Positions 49,222 to 61,520 are shown, numbered from the stretch's first letter. The stretch: DNA of 64,000 bases from Diphasiastrum complanatum (GCA_029204225.1 CM055099.1:59922164-59986163), one strand, 5' to 3'. Numbers and translations are program-made. Notes: generated from the letters alone by a model not told the origin.

Positions 49222-51888
49222 CTACATTCCAGCCTTCCTGAGAACTTCTTGCCAGACTTGCTCGCCTCGTTGTCGTGCCGTTTGTTTTCTCTCGCTCATC
49301 TTTCGTCCCAAGGCTTCAAAAACTTGGAAGCGGAGCTTACTTCCGAGATTGAGGGGCCCCAAATATTCTCTTATCTTTTCCACGAAGCCCATTTCCTGCC
49401 AGTCTTCCACCATGGTCACATAGCGTGACGACATGAAGGCCGCTCTGTAGTATAGCCTGGCCATCATCTCATGGTCTTCTTCCGACTGGAGGGCAACATT
49501 TGGGTTGATTTTGATAAGCTCCAAGCCTCGATCCCAGAAACAATCTTGCTGCATCAGAAAGGCCATGGATCTGCAATACTCGGCACTTTCTTGCACGCAA
49601 AGATTGGCACTTGTTTTGTATTTATGCCCAAAGTCGAATAACTGCAGCCTCAGATCATCCGGGGTGGTTCTCTCTGAAATTCCTAGAATGACTGGCTAGT
49701 TTATCGACTCTACTCGTGGCTTTTCCACTGGCCATGGATTTCTGCGTTTGAGTGGCATGTAGAAAGGATCCACCCGCTTCCATGCTGCTGCCTTCAGATA
49801 CTCTTGGAGTCGTCTGCTATCTTTCAGAACTTTATTCCGCTATTCTGGTTGCAGTTGCAACGCGGCAATGATCTCGGCCTTGGTGGAGTATTGGCTTTGA
49901 TCGATGTCTTCTTTGCCTCCCCTCATGTTGGGAAGGTATTTCCTCTCAAACTTTTCTAACTCTCTTGTGTCAGCCAATTTGCCTCTGGGCCTAGTAGGGG
50001 AAGTTGTCCTACGCGGTTGGAATGGCCTTGTCAGATAATCATCTAGGCCCTTGGTTCCAGTGTCTTTTTCCTTGGCTTTCTCGCTTGTCGACAGCTCAAC
50101 TGCGTCCGTATCTTGTCTAGGCGAGAACCTTCTTGTCTCTGGTTGATCTGCCAGAAAGTCATCATCACCCCCCATGTCAGTGTTAGTTTCTGGAAGGTCA
50201 GGGGTGGAATGATTTGAAGAGAGGGCTGTGGGAATGACAGGTTTCGGAGGGGGTGGGCTTAACAAATTATACGCCACACCGGGGGAGTGGAGTTGTTGGA
50301 GGAACTCGTCCCGTTGGGCCTTGTATGTGTCAACTGGACCTTTTGATGGGCCCATTATTTTGCTAGGAGGTGATGGAGAGAGGGAAGATGAAAGAATCGG
50401 GTAAGTTGGAATAAATGTTTCAGAAAAATTAGATGCAGAGTACGAGGAGGGGTTAAAGGTGGGAGGGGGTCGGGGAAAAGTTCTAGAAGCAGCATTGGCT
50501 CTCTGGCCACATGATCCCAAGCTACTGTTTGAAGGGTGGGTTTGCCCGTCTTGATTCCCTGCTCCATCATTCCCATCATCGTCCCGTGGCTTCGTTGATT
50601 GAGCGCCTACTTGGGCCTTGCACGTCGTGTCCCATAATTGGTTCACCTTGTCCAAGACTTGATGCAGGGCCTTCGTGGTGTCTTCCAGCTGCTTCTGGGA
50701 CTCAAGGATGATCTTCTCTTGCTTGGCGACAATGTTTTGAAAATTTTTCTTTTCGGCTTCTCGTTCTTGGATTAGCCGCACGTATTTCTCCATCCGGATG
50801 GCTGAGGCCTGTGGGGCCTAGAATTCAATGTCCTCGGGCTTGACTAGAGGAGCATCGACTGTCATTGCACCTGATGATCCATCTCGTACTTGGTCGATTT
50901 GGACCATCTGGTGCTTAAGTTGTTGCTGGACCTCTTCCAGAGTGGATTTCTGCCCGGCCATCACGGATCTAGCTTCCACTGTCTCTTTTTCTTTCTCCTT
51001 GGCCAGCCTCTGATATTGCACAATTTCTTGGTCTTGATGCTGGACCTTGCTCTCGAGCATTTGATACTGGCTCACCAACCAATGCATGTGGTAGCTTGTT
51101 TTGGATAGTCCTATTATCGAGTGCTTGGCTGCTTCAGTGAGCTTTTCAGGATTAGTAAGGGTTGGGTATTGTTCTGGAGTGTGGAATGGTGAGGCTAGAC
51201 AAAAAAATAACCGTTGTGTTAGAGTTGAAAATGGAGGTGGAGGTGGAGGGAGTGGAGGGATGATGTTAGTAATTATTGTGGTGGTGGTGGTTAGTGGAGG
51301 AGTCAGACTTCTTCTTGGCTGCTCCAACTTTTTTGGTTCGTCGTCGCTTATTTCCATCAGGTTCGCAGCATCAAAATATTGCGATGTGTCCAATGTGTGG
51401 ACTTGCTGGGCCTGTGGTTGTTGGTCATGTGGTTGCTGAGCCGCTTCCGTGTCCTGGGGACTGGATATCCCCACTCCTCCCCTCCCCAAAACTTGTGCCG
51501 GTGGTTTTGTTGGTGGCGTTGGCATAGTAATCAGTGTAGGTGGGGTGGTGACTTGATCTGGCGAACCTGTGACTTGAGATATTGTCGTGTCAGGTGCTGG
51601 TGTAGAGGTAGTTGCTCCATCACCCCTGTCGATGACATGTGAGGGTGATGAGTGTGGTTGTGAGGCCATGGATGAGCTTCGATCATCTGAGGTGGAACCA
51701 TCTGAAACTGATCCCATTGGTGATGTGCTTCCAGCTTGAAGCTTCTTTTTCATCCTTTGTTGCCTTGTGTCTGGCAACTGGGCCTTGGAGGTATCGGCCT
51801 CTTGAGCTCCGGAGGTTGCAGCTGCTTGTGAGTCCGGTTGTGGGCTTCTTTGCTTCTGTACCAGAGGGAGATACTGTTGTTTACTCAT
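49222..51888 (-). pseudogene. third coding region of element B, middle and C-terminal part (unknown family)
   Basis: The family is unknown to me. One frame runs 889 codons from ATG 51888 to TAG 49222 with only three internal stops, all TAG (50818..50820, 49840..49842, 49696..49698), and no TAA or TGA. Order: Pro/Ser/Thr/Gln-rich N-terminal part (PPLPPPPPPF), coiled coil (YQRLAKEKEKETVEARSV; later REAEKKNFQNIVAKQEKII), a second low-complexity part, then the conserved C-terminal domain: LEKFERKYLPNMRGGKEDID, YLKAAAWKRVDPFYMPLKRR, CFWDRGLELI, EDHEMMARLYYRAAFMS, ending in a basic helix (RKMSERKQTARQRGEQ). The same order occurs in element A at 11214..14066. The location after integrase suggests an env-like or accessory role, but no membrane segment is visible. 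Confidence 0.8.
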
Positions 51889-52685
51889 TTAGGCTGGGAT
51901 CCCGATGGTGAAGTTGCCCTTGATCGTGCATGCTTGGACTTTGTTGACTCAATGAGAATTTCCCATGCCTTGTCCACAAGCTGCAAGTGTTGTTGAAGCT
52001 TTGGCCCATTCTGGACTTGGTGGAGGGTGATATCTGTCAAGAGATATCCGAGTATTGTTATCGGCTGCTTGTTCTTAATGCACTCATGAAGGTAGTTCGA
52101 AAAAAACTGTGCCCAATCATAGAGGTTCTGGGCATGCAGTCGTGAATTTAGCCATCATGTGAAACAGGGACATGGGTACCCTCTACAACTTGGTTCTTGG
52201 TCATTGTGTGCACTTTACAAAAACTTGTGTGTAAAGTGGTGATAAAAGTAGATAAATCAATCAAAAAAAATGATCGCACATGCCGCTTGTAGTTGTGGGT
52301 CATTGATTGCTTCAACTTGATACCCGTCCTTGTTTTTCCACTTGGCCACGGTGGGGTCAATGAATCTGAAATATGCTGTTTGCTCGATTTTTTTAAGTGT
52401 CCTAGTGACAGCATTGGGTCCTCTTGGGAACCCAAAAGGTTGCAAGTCGGCCCGGTGCAAAGTGATATGTTGTAAACTGGCACGACCTTGCTATAGCATT
52501 GTAGTTGGCATATATCATATGCACGAGGTACGGCTGTGATACCCTGTCAGGACTGGCATCTGGAACTCAATGGCTTGAAAGAAGGATGCTGCCTGTTGAT
52601 ACCAGTGTTGCATTTTAGCATATCCAATTTGGACAATTGGATGTTGAGCTTACTTGGCATCAGGGTCATCAAAACCTGGAGGCAT
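51889..52685 (-). pseudogene. third coding region of element B, N-terminal domain
   Basis: A likely start is ATG at 52685 (MPPGFDDPDA), soon broken by TAA. In changing frames it then gives HWYQQAASFFQAIEFQMP, YLVHMIYANYNAIA, ADLQPFGFPRGP, YQVEAINDPQLQAA and NLYDWAQFFSNYLHECIKNK with ITILGYLLTDI. These line up in the same order with element A residues around 10310..10920 (DLQSIGFPN, LIMDPHLRAT, FKWAEKVAEKL, GYLLHML). At least three frameshifts lie inside. Function unknown. Confidence 0.7.
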
Positions 52686-52732
52686 GGTTGGTAGACATAA
52701 TGAAAAAACTGGGAAATAAGAATATGGAAAAA

Positions 52733-52945
52733 GGGTGTCGGTCAAGATTTCAGATAGGGTTAACAGGTGGCGGTTGAGATTTGAGTGGAGGGTGTCGGTT
52801 GAGTTTGATCGGAGGGTGTCGGTTGAGATGGGAGCGGGAGGGCGTCGGCTGAGATGCAATGGAAAGGTGTCGGCTGAGCGATGCAATGGAAAGGCGTTGA
52901 CTGAGATGCAATGGAAAGGCGTCGGCTGAGATGCAATGGGGGAAA
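52733..52945 (-). repeat. 24-bp-class tandem repeats before the third coding region (B)
   Basis: Eight or so units share the core gtcggttgagat/gtcggctgagat; the last ones are 24-bp units (aaggcgtcggctgagatgcaatgg). A related array lies in the leader at 60848..61285. The 176-codon frame across it (52760..53290) is repeat-derived and not called a gene. Confidence 0.85.
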
Positions 52946-53764
52946 GTCTGGCTGAAGGGAGTGATTGGCGGGAAAGGAATGGACTGTAAGGATCTGAGGT
53001 TGTGGAAAGGAAGGTGTGTGATAGTGGAGGTGTTGTGGATAGATAGGGTATGGAAGATGTGTGGACAACCGAAGTATGGTGTGAACCATGGAAGGTAAGA
53101 TGTTCGGAAAAAAGAAGATGTTTGGTCTATGGTTTCTGACTAAGCGGAAGGGTGAAGATAGTGAGAGATGTAAAGGAAAGTAGCTTTCGGTTAAGACGGG
53201 TGTTTGGAGAGGATGAAAGAAAAGTGTGTAAGATTGAAAGGTGAAGCTCAATAGTGTAACGGAAGTGTTTTGAATGCTTTGGCGTGACACTACCCCTCAA
53301 CAAGCGAAATGTTTCAAATGCTTTGTTCTCACTGACGATATTAGGTTTGGATACGGTTTGTGATGGCGCGCTCAATGGGAAACACACTAGGATGGTTGAT
53401 ACTGGGTGGAGATGGTGTGGAAGCAAAGACTGTTGCAACCGAACGAGATAGCGCCAGGATCGTGTAGGAGAGCCAAAAAAATTGCCAGCAGTTCGTCGCT
53501 AGAGAGCTCACAGAGTTCGCACTTCGCTGAGGTGCGAGATGGCGTCGAAGTGATGGTATTTATGGTCGCCGTCGGCTGTGGTTACGAGCACGATGGATGT
53601 GTCTTCATAGAAAGTACCTTAGGTAAAGGTATGAAGTATAAACATGGAACGAGGTGAACAATAGGCATGCAAAACGAGAATTACAAGCAAGAAATAAAAT
53701 AAAATAAAATAATAAAATAAATAAAAATGTAGAATATATACTAGGAAAAAGATGTTAAATTGGG
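52946..53764 (-). other. spacer between integrase and third coding region (B)
   Basis: No coding motif. With the repeat array it separates integrase from the third coding region, as in element A. Confidence 0.55.
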
Positions 53765-55520
53765 TCAACAAAGAACAACTCTTTGTAATACCGCCGTAGA
53801 CGACCACCGTTTACGACAGTGTCTAGAGAGTATCCCATCAAGTGTTTGCAATTGGACTGCACCATTAGGAAATATTTTATTAATAACATACGCCCCCTCA
53901 CTTCTGAATTTCGATTTGTCGGGGTGCTTCTTGGATGTATAAAGAAGCACCTGGTCACCTAAATGTAGATCTTTATTGTGGAGGTGACGTCATGCCAGGC
54001 CTTTTGGCATCGTTTATTAACCAGTTGTGTGTGGTAAGATATAAGTCTAGTCTCGCATAACTGGGTTAACGTAAATAGCCTAGTTTTGAGTTGTTGTTTG
54101 ATTGCAGTTTTTTCACAGAGATCTGTTGAAAAAGCTTCCATGACTCGTACTGATGGGACTAAGAATTCTACTGGCATTACTGCCTCTTGACCATATATTA
54201 AGTGGAAAGGGGTAACCCACCCAGTGGCTTTCTTCGGGGTGGTGCGGTAAGCCCAAACAGTTGAGAAATGTGACTAGTTTCAACTATCTTGGTCAAAATT
54301 TTACATATCGTCTTGTTAGTTGATTCAGCCTGGCCATTACATCTAGGGTAGTACGGTATACTTTTTCTGTGAACAACAAGGTAATGGCGTAGGAGGTTAT
54401 CAATGATAGCATTTAAAAAATGCGTGCCGCGATCATTAACTAACTCAATGGGACAGCCAAAACATGTAATAATATTTTCGTAAAGAAAATGCGCGACTGT
54501 TTTTGCGTTGGCATCCTTCGTTGCTCGAGCCTCCACCCACTTAGTGGCATAATCTGTGGCTATGAGGATGTAACGAGCTTGAGTATGTTTTGCTGCTGGG
54601 TTGATTGGTCCCACAAAGTCAAATCCCCACTTATGGAAGGCTTCCCTTCTATAATGGGAGTCAACGGCGTGAAGTCTGCTTTGGTGTTTTTCTTGGCTCG
54701 TTGACAGACATCACACGCTTTAATGACAACAAACGTGTCCTTAAACAAAGATGGCCACCATAGTTCTGCTCGAAGAATAATCTTTGTTGTGGCTTCAGCC
54801 GAAAAGTGGCCACCTCCAATGCCCTCATGACCCTGAGATATGATAGGTCGTATCTCAGATTTATAAGCACATCGGTGAATGATACCGTCAATGCCCCTTT
54901 TGTAAAGTTGTCCCGCAATTAACTGAAAGGGCACTGCTTTTAGCAAAAATTTTCTTTTTGCCTCCGTACTCAGGCCTTCTTTGAGTCTGCCTGTTGTAAG
55001 GAACTGGGTGATCTCCTCAGCCCATAAGGGGGTAGCATCGATCTGAAAAAGGCATGCATCAGGGAGATCATCGTTGACTGGTGCAATTGCTTTTTCAGCA
55101 CTTGGTAGTCTGGAAAGGTGGTCCGCCATGAAATGTTGGGTCCCTTTCCGAACGACTACGCGGAAATTAAATTCCTCTAAAATCAACAGCCATTGAGCTA
55201 TACGTCCCATTTTACAGGATTTATTAATGATATATAGAGGGCTTGATGGTCTGTGTAGAACGCAAAGGTCTGGCCTAATAAATAATGTCTTAGTTGTTGC
55301 ACAACATAGACCATCGCCAATGCTTCTCTCTCAGTGGTTGTATAGTTTACCTCAGCAGGCACCAATTGCGTGCTCAAGAAACGTATTGGAAGTCTTTGCC
55401 ATACTCGTCCGGTTGTGCAAGAAGACCTCCAATGACATACTTACTTGTGTCAGTATGTACATAAAACTCTTTTGTGTAATCTGACAAGCGGAGTATGGGA
55501 GCCGTAGTGAGGGCTGTTTC
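53765..55520 (-). pseudogene. Ty3/gypsy RNase H-integrase of element B
   Basis: From 55520 down: APILRLSDYTKEFYVHTDTSKY, VPAEVNYTTTEREALAMVYV and FAFYTDHQAL (RNase H), then FRVVVRKGTQHFMADHLSRL. Integrase zinc part: GHEGIGGGHFSAEATTKIIL, ELWWPSLF, CDVCQRAK, all four ligands kept. Core: MGPINPAAKHTQARYILIAT (the residues before it lie in another frame), LVNDRGTHFL (second D) and NGQAESTNKTI (E). C-terminal: [30 protein letters not shown] and NGAVQLQTLDG..GGRLRRYY. Frames change near 55210, 54640, 54230, 53960 and 53760. It is the homolog of 6385..9540 in element A. Confidence 0.9.
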
Positions 55521-56350
55521 ACGAATATTTCATGACAATCTGTCTCTTCGTTTCAGCTTCATGTTTTGTGAATTGTTTGCGACACTTGTCTCTTCGTGAC
55601 ATATTCACGAATCGTTCGCGACAGATGACAATTCTTGAGCTTGAAGGAAGCTAGAATCTTTTGCGAATCTTTTCGAGTTGGTCACGAATAGAAAAAGTTT
55701 CAAGTTCACGTTCGTTTCTTTCTCATCCTTTGTTAAGTAAGCTGGTGCTTTGTTGGTAGAATCAAGATCTGTCTGATCAGTTGTTCTACAGCTCCCTCTC
55801 AAAGTGGTAGTTGGATTAACCCCAATCTTCTTCGTTGCTTCTCGAACAAGGCGTTACTTAGTGGCTTTGTAGAGATATCAGCTGTCATTTCCTCTATGGG
55901 TATGAAGACTGTCTTCAGTATCTTCTTCTTGACTAAGTCCCGAATCAGACCCACAAAGATTTCGTTGTTGGAAGTTGCATCATCTTTCTTCCTTGTAGTT
56001 GAGGGTCTATGAACATAGTAAGTGGAACCAAAAACTCTCAAATCCTTTAGATTTGGCTTCTTAGCATTTAGAGCTTCAAAAGGAGTAGTCCCTCCAATTG
56101 AGTTGTTTGGCAACCTATTACATAATGGTTAGCACATGTAATGACTTCCTCCAAAAATGGCTTAGCAAGAGATGCATCCGTATTAAAGCCTCTTTCCACA
56201 TCTTGCTAAATGATTATGGCCTGGAAACTCACTTTTTGGAACTTAGAAATAAATCAAAACAATGTATTTGATGATCCACAATCGAATCTCATAGTTGATT
56301 TGGTAGCTTTCTCTACCATAAGCACAAAGTTTTTTCTCTCACGATAGACA
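55521..56350 (-). pseudogene. copia scrap (integrase tail joined to RNase H tail) inside element B
   Basis: On the minus strand the 104-codon frame 56113..55799 reads NRLPNNSIGGTTPFEALNAK, LKDLRVFGSTYYVHRPSTTR (copia integrase C-terminal part), and then directly PIEEMTADISTKPLSNALFE and RRRLGL, the end of copia RNase H. About 500 residues of RT and RNase H that normally separate them are missing. Upstream, LAKPFLEEVITCANHYV fits copia integrase too. About 280 bases beyond the stop may be copia LTR. The scrap replaces the gypsy RT core: gypsy sequence ends near 56350 (AKPYRSNHV) and resumes at 55520 (APILR). Confidence 0.75.
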
Positions 56351-57899
56351 TGGTTAGATCGGTAGGGTTTAGCCCTATTAGGCTTAGCATTGTCTTCTAA
56401 AGGAATCCTATGGACGACTATTTCAAGTGGGATTCCTTTCATTTCTGTATAATTCCATGCAAATACATCCCTGTATTTGCGAAGTAATATTTCTAGATCA
56501 GCAAGTTGGGTTGATGACAAATGTGCACCAACATGAACTATTCGATCTACCTCCTCGTCAGGATCTTTAAGGTTTAGTGGAATGGTCTTAGCAGGTCCTT
56601 CAAAGGAGTTAGAATTTGGTGTAGGTTCCCGATGTGGCTGTGGCACTGGATAACAACGTCATCCAGTGTAAAGTCTTTGAACTTCTGTGGAAGATCAAAA
56701 GGTGGGTCAACAAAAGGTTCAGGAACTTTGGGAATCATCTGAGGTGATTCACTACCGGACGTGGAAGCTTTGTCGGATTGTTTGGTTTTTGTCCCTTTTG
56801 ACAAGGGCTTGATCGGTTGTTTAAGCTTCTCACGCATCTGTTTTTGACGCTTGGTTAATTTTGTATCAATGATTTTATTTTTTTGTAACCGAGGTTTTTG
56901 TGATTTTTGAGTGGGTGGTGTTGTGACCTCACTTATCATATCATCGTCGATTATATCCCAGACTTTGTCGGGATACACATCCCATGTATATACTTTGGGT
57001 TTGGACTTGTATGTTTGTGTGTTGGGTACCTTAGATGTCAGTTGGACGTGAGCCAACGGTCCTGGTGTCATTATCTCCTTAGAAATTGTTTTTGGCAAAT
57101 AAGGTTGTGCATCTAGATATAGGAGTACATGTTCATCCGTCATGTCTACATCATCCATGGAAATAATACCTTCTTCCGAAACATGGACGGTAGAGACACT
57201 AGGTTCTCTTGGGCACCACGCTATAGGGATCGGGTCAATCATCATAAGTGGGATGATGGGTGTGTCAATGTCTGTAGAGGATGGGAGAATATCCACATCT
57301 GCTGCAGCAGTTTCGATACGACATCGATTGGAATTAGTACAGTCCACAGTGGCTAGTGCGTGACCCCAATTGATTATGTTCGTGGATCGCGTATAGTGAC
57401 CTTTTGATTGGATCGAGAAACTATCTGATTCGTCATATGTTGTGGATGACCAATCATCATATACCTTGGCGGGCTTGACATGGCTTGTTGAGTCAACCGT
57501 GACTCGTTTATCGTGGTTACCAAAGGTAATTTTGCTATGTTTCCAATCTTGGACAACACCTGCCATCTGGAGCCAGGGTGTACCAAGAAGGAGTTTATAT
57601 GTATTGTTATCTTCTGGTAAATCTAAGATGACACAATCTAGCACAAATTTGACACCTGTTATGCGAACTTTTATATTTGATAAATGACCAGCAGGGTCAG
57701 TAAATCGTTGATAAGCCATGCAAAGTTTATATCGTGGTTGATCGAGGGTATGAAAGCCCCATGACTTTGCTAATGACAAAGCCATGATATTAACGCCTGA
57801 TCTGCTATCTAGGATAGCAGATACTGCGGGATAGTCTTTAAAGGACAAAGTTAGGGTGATGCTAGTCCCATTAGCAACACCTATATTCAACAGATTCAT
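56254..57899 (-). pseudogene. Ty3/gypsy protease and RT start of element B
   Basis: The protease frame (57899..56574, 441 codons) has VANGTSITLTLSFKDYPAVS, then AILDSRSGVNIMALSLAKSW, where the catalytic triplet D-S-G reads DSR, and VILDLPEDNNTYKLLLGTPW, the usual second conserved block. A long acidic/Ser/Pro linker follows, and an overlapping frame from 56646 gives the segment before RT: LADLEILLRKYRDVFAWNYT, HRIPLEDNAKPNRAKPYR. RT proper is cut off by the copia scrap. The Gly-to-Arg change in the active site would by itself abolish protease activity. Confidence 0.87.
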
Positions 57900-57905
57900 A
57901 AGAAT

Positions 57906-60001
57906 CTAAGGAATTTCAGGAATCTCTTCGGTTTTTCGCTGTTCATCAGGAATAGTAGGCAGCTGAAAATTTTGATGGATATAATGTTGAAGCCCAGTGA
58001 AGGATTTTATTGAGGTATGAAACAACATGGTGAGTTGAGCTTGCAGGAGGTCAGAAAATACTTCAAGTCCCTGTAGGGATTGCTCCTTTTCGGGGATATG
58101 AGTTGAGAACAGACTTTCTGTATGTTCTTCCTCTTGCAAAAACTCATCTCAAAACTCATTGTATTATTGTTGTTCCACTTTTGGTTCTGGGTAATCTTTT
58201 GGTAATATGGAAGCCGTCAAGTGGCTTCCTTGGGGGTCAACTGATTTGACATTATTTTGCTGCTGTTCTTGTTGTTGGCGTTGTGCTACAGTGAGAACTC
58301 TAACAGGTTCGGATGAGATATGACGTGCTGGAAGAATCCTGTTAGGTTGTTTAGGACAATCCTTGAAACTGTGTTTACGGACACAGTGGGGACATTCCAC
58401 ATGGTATTGGTTTTTAACTTTACAGTTAGCCATGAAATAACCGGTTAGTTTTTAACTGGTTGCTCATTGGGCCTATGGCAATAGCATAACCATCTTGGAT
58501 GGCTAGCTGTGCTGGATTTTTTGGTGGGTTTGAATACTCATCTCGTTTTCACGAGCATGAGTTGTCGGTTTGATAATGTTGAGAACTAGCAGATGGAAGT
58601 GTTGTATCTTGATGATAGGACTGATCATAGGAGTTTTCAACAAGATGTGTTTGTGTAGACTCTCGAGGATTTCTATGTTTTTGTGGTCCTAGATCTGGTT
58701 GTCCTCTTGGAGGTGGTCCTAAGAGTGCCATCTATGGTTGAGGTTCATGTCTAGGTTGTCTGGGCAACTCTTGTATATGGACTTGGTTGTTTCGTGCTTG
58801 GTAGTGCGTGTGTTGGTTTTGTGAAACAAACGGTTGTCGAGGAGGTTGAGTATGTCCTCCTAACTGGTTGTGAGGCTAGTTCCTCGGGTTATAATAGCAA
58901 TAAAGAGAGGTATGCCCCATAAAGTCGCAGATGTCACATTTGATCAAGGAAGTATCTGGGACCGGTTGGTATGAAGTGCACTCATTGCCAGTGTTTGCAC
59001 CTCGACAGTGAGGGCACCACGTGTTATCTCGACTATGGTGGATTTGGCCAGTAGGTAACTGACCCGACATCGAACTCTGGATAGAATTAAGAGTGTTTTG
59101 AAACTCTTTCGTGAGTTTCTCCATCTGTTGTTGGTGTTGCTGGTTAAGCAACTCCATCTATGTTTTCCACAATTGTTCTCGAGTTTCGTCGTTTGGTCGA
59201 GCTTCTTGGACAGCACAATGTGCTCTCCGTTCACGTGGTTCATCGACGTCAGAGCCCTCGTCTTCCTCTCAAATGGCGTCAGACATGGCTTGTTTCAATG
59301 ATGTATATTCATCATTGGAACAAAGTTCACGTCTTATCCATCTTGGGAGTCCAACGAGAAACCAAATTATGAGCATAGACTCAGTGGGTTGTTCTTGTAC
59401 CTGAATTTTTATTCTTTTAGATCGTTCAATATAGTCATGTACTTTCTCGTCTTTTGTCATTTTGATGTTACTTAGCTTGACAAAAGGACTTTCTATCAAG
59501 TGAAATGGCTTGAAGCATTTGATAAAGGCCTCCTTTAAGAGTGACCAGTCAGGTTTATCTTCACGATCAAGGTTAAAAAATCACTCTCGTGCTCGATCGA
59601 TCATGGTCATCGAAAAGAGTTGTACCATGGCTTCCGGTGATGTCTTGCCATAGACGTCACATGCGTTCTCAAAGACTTAAAGAAATCTTTGAGGATCAGT
59701 GTTACCATCGTACTTAGATAAATCTAGCTTTGGGGTACGTTTTTCAATACGTGGAACATTATTCGCTAAAGCTCCGTTTAAGTGAGCTCGTGCATGTGAA
59801 GATTCGGCAGCATGAAAATGTGGCCATTCATATGGAGCTTCATAAACGCATGGGTTCCCATCTGTCGAATGGGTTGGTGGATGGCTCTTGGACTTGGGAT
59901 TTCATCCGAGAATTTCTATTAAATCGAGCTTGTTCGGTGGATGGGGAGACCATCTCTGGTGGATAGTCCTCCGTAGAATTTGGATCGTAAGGGCGATCCA
60001 T
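57906..60001 (-). pseudogene. Ty3/gypsy gag of element B with zinc knuckles
   Basis: A start is plausible at ATG 60001 (MDRPYDPNSTEDYPPEMVSP). After a shift: PHFHAAESSHARAHLNGALA, VPRIEKRTPKLDLSKYDGNT (matching KYDGEFDP in element A), then EAMVQLFSMTMIDRARE, FVKLSNIKMTKDEKVHDYIE and WFLVGLPRWIRREL. The C-terminal part holds a coiled-coil-like NQQHQQQMEKLTKEFQNTL, Cys/His boxes WCPHCRGANTGNEC, CDICDFMGHTSLYC (a full CX2CX4HX4C) and CPHCVRKHSFKDC, and a last piece (57906..58139) before protease. Several stops (for example at about 59680 and 59580) and shifts are present. Element A has lost the zinc-knuckle part that B keeps. Confidence 0.85.
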
Positions 60002-60847
60002 AACAACTTGTAGAGTATCGTATGATTGTGTAAATAGGCTCTTGGATGCTTGTTACGGTGGCTACGGTTGTTGGAATGCGGTTGCTACAGGTCCACAGTG
60101 GCTGCGAGTGCAATGCGGCCAGTGGTGGTTGATACGGCTGAATGTGGTGGCAGCGGTCTAATGAGGTGGTAGCGATCTAATGTGGTAGTTGCGGTCTGTT
60201 GCGGTCGTGTAAGGCATAGTGCATGCAAATGGGAATAGACGGAGGCAGATGTAATCGGTGGCGAGGATGTTGAGTGGAGATGAATGTAGTTAAATGCAGT
60301 GTCGTGGAGTTTTTGATGGGTTTAGGACGGACGTATGCGAAAAATGATTGAGGATACTCAGAATGTGGTGGAGCAATCGAATTTGTAGGTGGTCGTTATA
60401 TTACGATCTTGCGATTTTCACGGTTCGAGGAGTGACAAGAGTGAATGACAGTGAATTGCGTGTGGTTGCGATGGTGGACGGATCCTATAGTTCAGAATGG
60501 AGGGCAACGGTTTGTGGTGTCTGATGTACTTACGGGTTATGGTGGATTGCGAGTCCGTACAGATTGCGATGGGTTGCGGTCCTCATGGTTAACGACAGTT
60601 TGCGGTCATATAGTCTACGATGGGTGTTGTGCTATTGTTGATGATGGTTGTGGCTCAAGGCGATCACTACGATGTATGGTAGGTGCGTGCGATGGCTACG
60701 GTGCAAGGTGTGAAGCAATAGGGTTTTGTTGAATGTATTCCCTACGGCTCTATGCAGTTGTCACGGTGCCGAGCGATCACTACGGGGCAATGCGGTTGTT
60801 ACGGCTGGAAGGTAGTCGCAATGACTGTAGTGTATTTTATGATGGTC
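60002..60847 (-). other. leader of element B, low-complexity GGT-rich part
   Basis: Non-coding; many loosely repeated words such as gcggt, ggttgcgg and gtggt on the plus strand (60100..60830), possibly an old minisatellite. Confidence 0.55.
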
Positions 60848-61285
60848 TCAACGGTTCAAGGGTCGGTTGAGATATGAGAGCATCCGTCGGTCGAGAACTA
60901 ACGCGAGGTCATCGGTCGAGATCTGACGTGAGGTCGTCGGTTGAGTTCTGACGCGGGGTCGTCGGTTGAGATTGGGACGGAAGCTGTTGGTCGAGATCTG
61001 ACACGAGGTCGTCGGTTGAGTTCTGACGCGAGGTCGTCGGTTGAGATTGGGACGGAAGCTGTCAGTCGAGATCTGACATGAGATCGTCGGTTGAGATCTG
61101 ACATGAGAGCATTGGTCGAGATGAAAGAAATGCGTCAAGCAAATGCATCGGTTGAGACATGAGCAAGTGCGTCGGTTGAGACTTGAGCAAATGCGTCGGT
61201 TGAGACTTAAGCAAATGCGTCGGTTGAGACTTAAGCAAATGCATCGGTTGAGACTTAAGAAAATGCGTTGATTGAGACTTAACTC
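60848..61285 (-). repeat. 24-bp-class tandem repeats in the leader of element B
   Basis: Plus-strand units such as caaatgcgtcggttgagacttaag (24 bp) repeat in near-perfect form at about 61140..61285. Related units with gtcgtcggttgagttctgacgcg fill 60890..61100, some as a longer composite with gattgggacggaagctgt. The core gtcggttgaga is shared with the array at 52733..52945. Confidence 0.9.
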
Positions 61286-61520
61286 AAGACATGGCAGGAT
61301 TGTTCTGTAGTGGCTCGGTCGAGAGTCAATGTGTAGCAGTTCGGTCCAGACGATAGTTGTGGCTCGGCTTGGGAAGGAGTGTGAAGCGACAGTTGAGACT
61401 GAGCTTCGCGCTAGTCAGAACGAAAGTGGTGTGGTCTGTAATGAAGGTGTGGGAGTCCTGAGAGCGATGGTTGTGCTGCACAGATCGAAATGGTTTGGGG
61501 GTGTTTAATGTTTGTGTAGC

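Noticed and set aside
49222..51888. Rescue of the TAG stops by U-to-C RNA editing as seen in fern organelles
   Set aside because: That editing is known from organelle transcripts; this is a nuclear retrotransposon, and deamination of CAG is the simpler reading.
49222..52685. Third coding region as a classical envelope protein
   Set aside because: No signal peptide, no hydrophobic membrane segment and no cysteine-rich ectodomain are visible in either copy; coiled coil alone does not make it an envelope.
52760..53290. 176-codon minus-strand open frame with Ser/Pro/Thr-rich repeats
   Set aside because: It is produced by the 24-bp tandem repeats in a spacer of element B; the frame has no conserved counterpart in element A.
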